A stretch of 64,000 nt of DNA from Prevotella sp902465605 (lineage in GTDB: Bacteria; Bacteroidota; Bacteroidia; Bacteroidales; Bacteroidaceae). The notes under the pieces are model-generated. The model had not been told where the DNA came from, did no database searches, and saw only the letters and a program-made list of their open reading frames with translations. Shown piece after piece: positions 18,423-26,261 of this stretch. A program made the translations under genes and the position numbers. The DNA is taken from the NCBI GenBank assembly GCA_902465605.1, contig CABQNT010000002.1:1-64000 (forward strand), given 5' to 3'. Position 1 is the first letter of the stretch, and every line of letters begins with the position of its first letter.

Positions 18423-20688
18423 GATACTTTATTAAAAGATACTTCTTTATTTCGTCTATCATCCCCTTGTTATCTTGTGTATAAGGGATTGCATTTGGGT
18501 TTTTCTTAGAAAGGCACCATTTGCAGAAGTGGTCTACAACATCATTATTATTTCTGTTATACTGACGTTGATTCTTAAAATAATACCCTGATTGATATTT
18601 TATTTGGAATTTAATGAAGATATCTACTATCTCCGTTCTATAAACCACTAATTTAGGGCAAGCTTTGAGGTAATTAGCAGCATTTTCATCGGTAATAATA
18701 CTTACTGATGAAATTTCAGGATATTCTTCATTTATGAATTTTTCACCCTGTTTAAATCCAAAAAAGTCAAAAGATTTTTCGAACATTTTTTTTTGCTGCT
18801 TCTTGTTCTGGTGAATTAATTCTGGGCTATACCCAAAACGTTTACTATATTCTTCTGGACAGAAATGTTCAACCATACTCTTCCAAGCCTTTATAGGTTC
18901 TCCTTTAGAAGTTCTCCATTCCTTGTAATCATTGAGCAATGCAAAGAATTTTACATAATCCATTTGATTGCCATTTTCAGCGAATGCACTTTCAAGTGGA
19001 GCATAGAGATCTTTTTTCTTAGGTACATTTTTAAGTTGTTTAAGAAATGAACGAATGCTCTCTTGCCAAATACGAAGTCTATCAAGTTCTTCTTTAGCAG
19101 GTACGAATATTGGTCGTGATTCTTCTTTTTGAGTAATTTGTACAGGTTCTTCTATATTAGGCAACTCACCCTCTGAATCTACATTATATAATAATGCGAT
19201 GATAGCCTTATAGATATTGGCAAATGCCGGTCTTTTTGTAAGCCCTGATAAAATAGGCTTAGACATTTTAACATATCCAATAGTAGCCCCCCATAAAGAT
19301 AGAGCATATCTATAATCGGAATATGAATTATTTTCGCAGAACTGAACAACAGCATCAAGGTCTTCTCCCTTAAGCACGAAAGCTGCAATGGATTTAAGAA
19401 TTACATTTTCTTGCTTGTTTATATCAAGAGGCGTAAAACTCTTAATGTTCTGTCGCAAATCATTCATAAATATCTGTGCAGAACTATTCTGCCATTCTTG
19501 ATTTGTGGATTCCCAGATACTTTTAACAGACTTAGTTATTTCTGTAGCAATATTGAAACGATCTGTTCGTAAAGTGTCAGGAGTAGGAGCTATACCATGC
19601 CATAAAATGGCATCGATGAATTTATTGAATATCATCGAATCAGAATCTTCTCCCGCAAGCATACAAGTTTCGTATGAAGGATCTAAGTCAAAGGTACTCA
19701 TCACATCGAAAGAAGACAATTGTTTCTTTTGCTCCTCCCTAATAATGTTATCAGTATAATGTTTTAAATTGTCACGATACATTTCAATATTATTGAAACC
19801 GTATTGATGTAAAGATACAGTAGGCATTACCCCTTGTTTCTTCATAAAATTAGTTTTGACAACACCGTTAACGTCATAAAGTGCAAGCAATTGGTTTAAT
19901 GCTTCTGATGGAATCCCCAATTCTGTAAGTGTTTTGTCCCACAAATCCTTGCATTTTAGAGAGTTTGGGTCATTTCTTCTGTACTCTTTGTCTAATTGCT
20001 CCAATTCGTTAAAGAAAGAATTGTTACTATAGCCACCATTATTTTTAACTGTTGCAGCAATATCGTAAACCCTCTTCTGAATTTTGAGAAGTTTAGCACT
20101 ATTTGCAGAGACAGACTTGGATACGCCAAGATAGTAGCCAAACACAAAACCTTTAATAGTGTTTAGTCTATTATCCTGAAACACCTTCTGTTCAAAATTA
20201 TTACACTTATCATCAACATGGAGGTTTGTTTTTGATAAGTGGCCTAAATTGAAATCTGCTCTACACATATCAAAACAGAACCAGTCTCCCAGTTTGTTGG
20301 TAAGGCTATCAGAGCAACTTAATCTAGAATGGTTCAAGTCTTGAGGCTTGAAAAAAAACAGTCTTGTATTGAATGGAGAGAGACGAATAATTGTGTCAGT
20401 AGAATACACATTGACTCCTTCGTAATCAGCTATATGTACTAATGGATTTATACTCTCATTAACTTCAATTTCAAGAACAAGTGGACGGCTGTCATGCTCT
20501 TTGTCATAAATCTCAAAATAAGGTATTCGAGAGAATAGAATAAGAACATTTTTAAATGGAATTAAATCCAAACAAACGAATGAATCATATCCATAATTTC
20601 TTACTTGGTAGAAAGAATAAGGAGCTACACTTTCTGTAGATAGAATGTTATCAACATTTAGTGAAGATGTTGCTAAATATAATTTCAT
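18415..20688 (-). CDS. Unknown 757-aa protein of the five-gene operon
   Basis: I recognise no family for this protein. It starts 2 bp after the helicase gene stop and overlaps the next gene, so it belongs to the operon. The N-terminus (KLYLATSSLNVDNILSTESV, APYSFY, NYGYDSF) faintly recalls the substrate-entry motif of ADP-ribosyltransferase-like folds such as DarT (hxTxxxNhxxIL...). That likeness is only suggestive. Residues 1-130 are beta-rich and 170-480 mostly helical. A Lys/Glu-rich stretch lies around 520-620. The C-terminal part ends with HFCKWCLSKKNPNAIPYTQDN. No signal peptide or membrane segment is present, so it is cytoplasmic. The large size and association with a helicase suggest an effector or scaffold. 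Confidence 0.85.
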   Translation of the reverse strand: MKLYLATSSLNVDNILSTESVAPYSFYQVRNYGYDSFVCLDLIPFKNVLILFSRIPYFEIYDKEHDSRPLVLEIEVNESINPLVHIADYEGVNVYSTDTIIRLSPFNTRLFFFKPQDLNHSRLSCSDSLTNKLGDWFCFDMCRADFNLGHLSKTNLHVDDKCNNFEQKVFQDNRLNTIKGFVFGYYLGVSKSVSANSAKLLKIQKRVYDIAATVKNNGGYSNNSFFNELEQLDKEYRRNDPNSLKCKDLWDKTLTELGIPSEALNQLLALYDVNGVVKTNFMKKQGVMPTVSLHQYGFNNIEMYRDNLKHYTDNIIREEQKKQLSSFDVMSTFDLDPSYETCMLAGEDSDSMIFNKFIDAILWHGIAPTPDTLRTDRFNIATEITKSVKSIWESTNQEWQNSSAQIFMNDLRQNIKSFTPLDINKQENVILKSIAAFVLKGEDLDAVVQFCENNSYSDYRYALSLWGATIGYVKMSKPILSGLTKRPAFANIYKAIIALLYNVDSEGELPNIEEPVQITQKEESRPIFVPAKEELDRLRIWQESIRSFLKQLKNVPKKKDLYAPLESAFAENGNQMDYVKFFALLNDYKEWRTSKGEPIKAWKSMVEHFCPEEYSKRFGYSPELIHQNKKQQKKMFEKSFDFFGFKQGEKFINEEYPEISSVSIITDENAANYLKACPKLVVYRTEIVDIFIKFQIKYQSGYYFKNQRQYNRNNNDVVDHFCKWCLSKKNPNAIPYTQDNKGMIDEIKKYLLIKYHD

Positions 20689-20690
20689 AA

Positions 20691-21719
20691 TTAGATAATT
20701 TCAAGTTCCTCATTATTGTTGTAAACAGTGTTGCTCTTTTCAGGAAAAAGAGATGAAAGTGAAGAAGTGTACCCCAAATACAAACGTTCACTACATCTTG
20801 TCATAGCCACATAAAGTGCTGAGCGGTTATCTGTTTTTTTATCGCAACCAGGAATAAACACATCTTTAAACTGCAACCCCTTTGCACACCACCATGTCAT
20901 AATCTTAGGATTGGAAGAATGGAAATCTAAATCCATTTCTGTATCTTGGTTCGCATTGTATTTAAATTCGCAAGTAACACCTTTTCTCATAAGATAATCT
21001 TTTACATATTCTACCGACCATTCACCCTTATCATTTGTATTGAATGGTAAAAGAATACCGACATTTGTTAAGGCACGATTCTTTATGATGTCTGCAATCT
21101 TGTCAAGTTGTCCATCAAAACTATTTGCAGAAATTAGGTTTGGTTTCTCGCCTTTACGTTTGCACTTTAATACTAAGTCTTCAACATTACCTACTTTTTC
21201 ACCTAAAGCTGCAATTTCTTGGGTTAATCGGTAGTTGAAGTATAATGGGTCTGGGGCGACATTCATGTCTGATGCCGTGCGTTCGATAGATTGTACTTCC
21301 CCTCTATTTCCAAACCCCATGATAGATTGTGCAGAATCACCAAAGAAAAGACAAAACTCTCCATACTGTTTCATTTCTTCGATTTCTTCCTTTGTAAAAT
21401 CTTGACACTCGTCCACAATAAGATATTTAACGTGACGTTGATTGTGTTTCCACTGGTGATAGTGATAAACATTCTTTAAGCCAAGTTTTTTCAAACCATC
21501 TTCGAAATACTTTCTAAGTGACTTAGTATAAACGATGATAGTATACATTTCACCTAAAGCAGCAATTTGCTTTGCTTTGTGAAGAGCGATAAGCGATTTG
21601 CCACTACCAGCACTACCAGAAACAACCATGGATTTATTGTTCTTGCGATCGATTAACTGTCTTTGAAAGTCATCTAGACTCGAATAATCAATAAAAAATT
21701 CAGAATCAAAATCAGCCAT
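20691..21719 (-). CDS. Minimal UvrD/Rep-like superfamily 1 helicase/ATPase
   Basis: This 342-aa protein has all core SF1 motifs: Walker A GSAGSGKS (35-42), Walker B IVDECQD (101-107), motif III FFGDSAQSI (125-133), motif IV FNYRLTQEI (161-169), motif V WWCAKGLQFKDVFIPG (276-291), and motif VI YVAMTRCSERLYL (303-315). At less than half the length of UvrD, it lacks the usual 1B and 2B insertions. Such short ATPases are frequent partners in defence and mobile modules and may translocate on nucleic acid rather than unwind it. It is separated by 3 bp from the upstream methyltransferase gene and 2 bp from the downstream 757-aa gene. Confidence 0.92.
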   Translation of the reverse strand: MADFDSEFFIDYSSLDDFQRQLIDRKNNKSMVVSGSAGSGKSLIALHKAKQIAALGEMYTIIVYTKSLRKYFEDGLKKLGLKNVYHYHQWKHNQRHVKYLIVDECQDFTKEEIEEMKQYGEFCLFFGDSAQSIMGFGNRGEVQSIERTASDMNVAPDPLYFNYRLTQEIAALGEKVGNVEDLVLKCKRKGEKPNLISANSFDGQLDKIADIIKNRALTNVGILLPFNTNDKGEWSVEYVKDYLMRKGVTCEFKYNANQDTEMDLDFHSSNPKIMTWWCAKGLQFKDVFIPGCDKKTDNRSALYVAMTRCSERLYLGYTSSLSSLFPEKSNTVYNNNEELEII

Positions 21720-21722
21720 ATT

Positions 21723-22640
21723 TTATTTTTTTAAGATTTTACAATCATATTTTTTACTTTCATCTGTAATTTTTAATCTGTTTAATATGCCTTTCTTTCC
21801 GATAAATCGGAATACGACTTTACTTACATCGTTGCTCTTATGTGAATGAGAAAAAATGAATTCGCGTTTGAAGAAACATCCATCAATACACTTGTTTTCG
21901 TTATTTGCACAACTACGAGGAAATAGGGTCGTAAAATCTTTGTTTTCCCTTATAAATTCATTTAGTTCGCTATTTAGAATAATAGGAATAAAAGTATTTG
22001 TTGCTGGGCTTTTTACGGTTACATCTTCTATGAACAAAACTCCGTCACTAGTTAGTTTTGATGCTAACATAGCCACTATTGACTTATATGGTTTTTGCTC
22101 GAACCTTTTTTTGGCAAGTAGTTCACAAATAGCTTTACAAGAAAGAATAATATCATATTGCTCAGAAACAATTTCTGCTATGGTATCCAAATCTTCTTTA
22201 TTTTCTATAAAGGCTGGACCGATAGAGTAGTTAATGTCTAATCTTGTGTGAGCTTTACAATAAGATATTACCTTTTCAAAAATTCTCAAGGATTCTTGAT
22301 TTCCGTCTATAGCTAACAGCTTTATCGCATTTACATTTAATACAAACTTATCAACAAACGATAATATTCCTAAGATTTCACCCCCTGTCCCACATCCCAA
22401 ATCTAGAATTTTTAATTCGGACTTGTGTTCTATTGCCTTTGTGTAATTTACAGCATTTGAGAATTCAGTAAACAAAGAATTAGTTTCAATGTAGCTACGA
22501 GGGAAGTACGTTCCAAGATAGATAAGAACTTCATCTTTGTTTAGATTCAGATTATATTCAAATCGGACATAGTCGGGAGAATACTTGGCCTTTAATACAT
22601 TGAAGATATAATTGTCTAGCCATTCAGGAAATTCACACAT
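21723..22640 (-). CDS. Class I SAM-dependent methyltransferase, substrate unknown
   Basis: This 305-aa protein has SAM-binding motif I LDLGCGTGG (79-87), an acidic post-I loop (LAIDGN), an IILSCKAICELL segment in the motif IV region, and VLFIEDV later. There is no DPPY or NPPY motif, so it does not look like a standard DNA adenine methylase. A Cys-rich stretch (CANNENKCIDGC) in the C-terminal third may bind metal. The N-terminal 60 residues are an unrecognised helical extension. It is the second gene of the operon, 10 bp after the regulator. RNA, protein or small-molecule substrates are all possible. Confidence 0.85.
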   Translation of the reverse strand: MCEFPEWLDNYIFNVLKAKYSPDYVRFEYNLNLNKDEVLIYLGTYFPRSYIETNSLFTEFSNAVNYTKAIEHKSELKILDLGCGTGGEILGILSFVDKFVLNVNAIKLLAIDGNQESLRIFEKVISYCKAHTRLDINYSIGPAFIENKEDLDTIAEIVSEQYDIILSCKAICELLAKKRFEQKPYKSIVAMLASKLTSDGVLFIEDVTVKSPATNTFIPIILNSELNEFIRENKDFTTLFPRSCANNENKCIDGCFFKREFIFSHSHKSNDVSKVVFRFIGKKGILNRLKITDESKKYDCKILKK

Positions 22641-22650
22641 ATTACTTTAT

Positions 22651-22854
22651 CTATTCTATTAAATCTTTGGGTGAAACACCGAGCAAGTCTGCCACTTTGA
22701 AAATGGTAGTGAGGTTAGGTTGTTTGCGATTGCAAACGTAGGCGTTGGTGATGCCGAAACTCATGCCCAACTCTTTTGCGAGCCATGTTTGGGTGATACC
22801 TCGCTTCTTCAAATGCTCCTTAATCAGGTTGCTGTGCTCTTTCTTCTGTCCCAT
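22651..22854 (-). CDS. XRE-family (Cro/CI-type) small HTH regulator
   Basis: This 67-aa protein is a single helix-turn-helix domain: ITQTWLAKELGMSFGITNAYVCNRKQPNLTTIFKVADLLGVSPKDLIE. It is the first gene of the five-gene operon and lies 30 bp from a TAACTTTG box, so it is a likely autoregulator controlling the whole operon. It resembles control (C) proteins of restriction systems and phage-type repressors in size. Confidence 0.93.
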   Translation of the reverse strand: MGQKKEHSNLIKEHLKKRGITQTWLAKELGMSFGITNAYVCNRKQPNLTTIFKVADLLGVSPKDLIE

Positions 22855-22883
22855 TAGGTGATTGTTTATCTTGATATTAGCAA

Positions 22884-22891
22884 CAAAGTTA
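22884..22891 (-). promoter_or_regulatory. -7 box of the five-gene operon
   Basis: Read on the minus strand, TAACTTTG (plus-strand 22884-22891) fits TAnnTTTG and would start transcription about 20 nt before the regulator ATG. A clear TTG at -33 was not found. Confidence 0.55.
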
Positions 22892-22901
22892 TGAACTTAT
22901 A

Positions 22902-23042
22902 ATGAATAAAACGAAGAAAGATGGAACTTTCACGATACTGAAAATAGTTTTTCCAATGAGAGGAAGCCATAAGGAATTTCTTAAACAATCAATGATGATT
23001 GAAATGCAAAATGAGTTTGCTCGAAATAGTCCACTTTTTTAA
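22902..23042 (+). CDS. Possible 46-aa protein divergent from the regulator
   Basis: ATG 22902 to TAA 23040 encodes MNKTKKDGTFTILKIVFP... ending EMQNEFARNSPLF. It faces away from the XRE gene with only 47 bp between starts. It has no known motif and could be a fragment of a deleted gene. Confidence is low because it is short. Confidence 0.25.
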   Translation: MNKTKKDGTFTILKIVFPMRGSHKEFLKQSMMIEMQNEFARNSPLF

Positions 23043-23305
23043 TGTATATTAAACGTTTTGATAGTCTTTGATTTCCTTGCATTTCCCTATAGTTTCCGCT
23101 ATCTCTCTGGCTCTTGGAACCACATCAAAAGTGCTTTATTATGCATCGTCAGAGCTGATTGAATGGCCTATGTGTAGGGGCTAATACCACACCTTTAGCA
23201 CACTTTTATATTTTCAATGCCTATCGTCTAACTGTTGATTGTCCTCCGTCCCTCATTGCATTACCATCAGTACTGAATTTAAGGCTGAAAAAGATTGTAA
23301 TAAAA
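23043..23305. other. Spacer without recognised genes
   Basis: I see no open frame of note, no promoter match and no RNA gene here. The composition shifts from the AT-rich operon toward the core genome. Confidence 0.4.
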
Positions 23306-23392
23306 AGGGCTTGATTCCGTGTGAGGAATCAAGCCCTAAGTTCTTATGCTCAAATAAGTTTTTTGCTCAAATAAGTTTTAGCGGACAGCAAT
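23306..23392. mobile_element. Solo right end of an IS4-family element (hairpin plus terminal repeat)
   Basis: AGGGCTTGATTCC (23306-23318) pairs perfectly with GGAATCAAGCCCT (23325-23337). Then comes TTCTTATGCTC, a 17-bp tandem duplication (units at 23347 and 23364), and AGTTTTAGCGGACAGCAAT (23374-23392), which differs by one base from the right terminal repeat of the complete IS at 15702-17142. The order hairpin, TTATGCTC, terminal repeat is the same in the intact copy. No transposase or left end accompanies it, so it is a deletion remnant marking the edge of the accessory region. Confidence 0.75.
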
Positions 23393-23437
23393 AGAAAAAT
23401 CTGCCCTTCTTATAAGGAGCGTGGGAAAAATACTCAA

Positions 23438-25213
23438 TTATTCTCCTTTTTCCATGTCTGCTTTCAACTTGGCAAGCACGTCCAAGTCTCCAAGACTTGT
23501 TCCTGCTGTCACATTGTTGATTTGTGGAATATCATTCGATTTCTTGGAGGTAGAGTGCTTGTGAGCTGGCTTCACGTCATCTTTCACATCTTCGAAGGTA
23601 CGGCTGTGTGAAAGGATGATACGCTTGGTCTCCTTGACAAACTCAATCACCTTGAACTCGAGTTCTTCACCCTGTTGTGCCTGTGTTCCATCTTCCTTCA
23701 CAAGGTGCTTAGGCGTAGCAAAGCCTTCGCCACCTTCATTCAGTGTGATAACTGCACCCTTGTCCATCATTTCGGTAATCTTACCGGTATGTACTGATCC
23801 AGGTGTGTAGATGGTTTCGTAGGTATCCCAAGGATTCTCTTCCAGTTGTTTGTGACCGAGAGAGAGACGACGGTTTTCCTTGTCTATTTCGAGAACCACG
23901 ACTTCGATGGCAGCACCTACTGTTGTAAACTCTGAAGGATGCTTTACCTTCTTGGTCCAAGAGAGGTCGCTGATATGAATCAAGCCGTCAACACCTTCTT
24001 CAAGCTCAACGAAGATACCGAAGTTAGTGAAGTTGCGAACTTTTGCTGTGTGCTTGCTGCCAACAGGATATTTCACTTCGATGTCCTCCCATGGATCGGC
24101 TTTCAGCTGCTTGATACCCAAGCTCATCTTGCGGTCTTCACGATCCAATGTCAGGATGACAGCCTCAACCTCATCACCTACATGCATGAAGTCTTGAGCT
24201 GAGCGCAGGTGCTGGCTCCAAGACATTTCGCTGACGTGAATCAGTCCTTCTACACCAGGAGCAATCTCTACGAAAGCACCATAGTCGGCCATCACCACAA
24301 CTTTACCCTTCACCTTGTCACCTACCTTGAGGTTTTCATCAAGTGCATCCCATGGATGTGGGGTCAGCTGCTTCAAACCGAGGGCGATACGCTTCTTCTC
24401 ATCATCGAAGTCGAGGATAACCACGTTGATTTTCTCGTCCAGTGAAACCACTTCGTGTGGATCGCTTACGCGGCCCCATGAAAGGTCTGTGATGTGTACC
24501 AATCCGTCCACACCGCCAAGGTCGACAAACACACCGTATGATGTGATGTTTTTGACTGTACCTTCAAGAATCTGGCCTTTCTCAAGTTTGCTGATAATTT
24601 CTTTCTTCTGTGCTTCCAACTCAGCCTCGATGAGTGCCTTGTGTGAAACAACAACGTTGCGGAATTCCTGGTTGATTTTCACTACCTTGAATTCCATGGT
24701 CTTGCCTACGAATACATCGTAGTCGCGTATAGGATGAACGTCGATCTGGCTTCCTGGCAAGAAAGCTTCGATGCCAAACACGTCAACAATCATACCGCCC
24801 TTCGTGCGGCTCTTGATGTAGCCCTGAATAATTTCATCGTTGTCGAGGGCCGAATTAATGCGGTCCCAACTCTTGGTAAGACGAGCTTTTTTGTGAGAAA
24901 GAACCAGCTGGCCTTTCTTGTCTTCCTGGTTTTCTACATAAACCTCAACCTTGTCACCTATTTTAAGGTCTGGGTTGTAGCGGAATTCTGAAGCAGGAAT
25001 GATTCCATCGCTCTTGTAGCCAATGTCAACAATGACCTCTTTTTTGTCAAGGGCGATAACGGTTCCTTCTGTCACTTGGCGCTCACTAACCTTGTTCAAG
25101 GTTTCATCGTAAGCCTTTGCCAAGTCTTCTTTGTTGGCGTTTACGTTTGTACCATTTTCAAACTCGTCCCAATTGAAGTCCTCTAATGGTTGAACGTTCT
25201 TTAAATCTGACAT
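23438..25213 (-). CDS. rpsA: 30S ribosomal protein S1
   Basis: This 591-aa protein has tandem S1 RNA-binding (OB) domains, from GTVIALDKKEVIVDIGYKSDGIIPASEF through the repeated GVFVDLGGVDGLVHITDLSWGRVSDP, GAFVEIAPGVEGLIHVSEMSW and GIFVELEEGVDGLIHISDLSW blocks, to a final, more diverged domain. It recruits mRNA to the 30S subunit. The length and six-domain order are normal for Bacteroidota, where S1 is especially important because Shine-Dalgarno sequences are mostly absent. It is transcribed alone from the promoter at 25275-25303. Confidence 0.97.
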   Translation of the reverse strand: MSDLKNVQPLEDFNWDEFENGTNVNANKEDLAKAYDETLNKVSERQVTEGTVIALDKKEVIVDIGYKSDGIIPASEFRYNPDLKIGDKVEVYVENQEDKKGQLVLSHKKARLTKSWDRINSALDNDEIIQGYIKSRTKGGMIVDVFGIEAFLPGSQIDVHPIRDYDVFVGKTMEFKVVKINQEFRNVVVSHKALIEAELEAQKKEIISKLEKGQILEGTVKNITSYGVFVDLGGVDGLVHITDLSWGRVSDPHEVVSLDEKINVVILDFDDEKKRIALGLKQLTPHPWDALDENLKVGDKVKGKVVVMADYGAFVEIAPGVEGLIHVSEMSWSQHLRSAQDFMHVGDEVEAVILTLDREDRKMSLGIKQLKADPWEDIEVKYPVGSKHTAKVRNFTNFGIFVELEEGVDGLIHISDLSWTKKVKHPSEFTTVGAAIEVVVLEIDKENRRLSLGHKQLEENPWDTYETIYTPGSVHTGKITEMMDKGAVITLNEGGEGFATPKHLVKEDGTQAQQGEELEFKVIEFVKETKRIILSHSRTFEDVKDDVKPAHKHSTSKKSNDIPQINNVTAGTSLGDLDVLAKLKADMEKGE

Positions 25214-25274
25214 AAAATAATTAATGTTTAAAATTTAATAAAGTTAGACTTTATGTGAATAAATAAATCGGGGG

Positions 25275-25303
25275 CAAAATTACAACAATATAATGAGAAT
25301 CAA
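25275..25303 (-). promoter_or_regulatory. rpsA promoter
   Basis: On the minus strand TTG (25301-25303), an 18-nt spacer and TAATTTTG (25275-25282) match the Bacteroidota -33/-7 elements. The box is 62 bp upstream of the rpsA start. Confidence 0.6.
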
Positions 25304-25528
25304 CGGGTGTTGTTTGTAAAACATATCGATTATTATATTATTTTAACTAATCGGATAAGTGTAGCGCATTTTATGTATACGTGTTTAGCTTTGCTATTTC
25401 ATCCTGTGATTCCATTTTTTCGTTTGATACAACTGAATTTGATAGGAATAGCAAATTAAAATACATAAAATAATCATGGATGGCCATTTGTTGATTTTTT
25501 TTCATGATACTGCCCCCAAATAGATAAC

Positions 25529-25916
25529 AGTGTTAATAAACCTTTCGTTTGTTAAATTGATTCGTTATATTTGACAAAGTAAAATCTCAAAATGGACAAA
25601 AAAAGACGAGTTTTTAGGATTTTGGAGTCTTAAAATTACCATCACTGGTCCCATTCACATCGGATTAATCGGCTATAAGCATGCTTTTGCCGACCAACTT
25701 ACATGATCTTGCTTCCCAATTTGCATCTCATAGAAGGCCTATTTTGGCCAACAACAGGATTTTCTTCGCAATTACTCATCGTCTTTTGAATGTATGTTTA
25801 GTTCAAAAAATGCATAAATCATTAATAATCAAGCTGCTATCAAAACCGCTTAAAATTTCGCATATTCCCGGAAACATGGACACGTTGGTCGAAAAAACGC
25901 CCAGCATTTGTGTTAA
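25529..25916 (-). repeat. Dispersed intergenic repeat, copy A (~390 bp)
   Basis: Read on the minus strand, it begins TTAACACAAATGCTGGGCG followed by TTTTTTC. It contains a GGCCTTCTATGAGATGCAAATTGGG-like core (interrupted matches) and GCATGCTTATAGC, and ends with TTTGTCAAA...AACGAATC...TTAACAAACGAAAG...TTAACA. The same succession occurs on the plus strand at 44143-44528. Ends are better conserved than the middle. It fills most of the 1048-bp gap between rpsA and the DUF389 gene and encodes no convincing protein. A plus-strand TATATTTG at 25566-25573 may be a promoter inside it. Confidence 0.6.
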
Positions 25917-26261
25917 AAAGTTGTCGTTACAGAAAACATTTCATAGATAAACATTCCGTTTAGTCTAAAAAGTTCAAGGTTCTGTTGTTAAACGAAAGAG
26001 CCGTATTCTGAACGCAACATGGAGTCTTTTCTTTTCGACTTGAAAATAATGTGGTTTCCGCTGTTCAATCATCCGAATGAGTTAATGTGGCGGTTTGTTG
26101 GTGAGTTCTTTTGAAATTGCTATCTTTGCAAAATCATAAACGAACCAGTGTGGGTGTGCATCTTTTAGGAAAAGAATGGGCACTCCAAGTGTTCAACACT
26201 TACGGAAATAACAGCACGTCACAAGATAGAATAACCTTGTAGTTGCGAAATATCATACAAA

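Noticed and set aside
25681..25950. 89-codon plus-strand frame upstream of the DUF389 gene
   Set aside because: It lies in the dispersed repeat and is not conserved in the second copy at 44143-44528.
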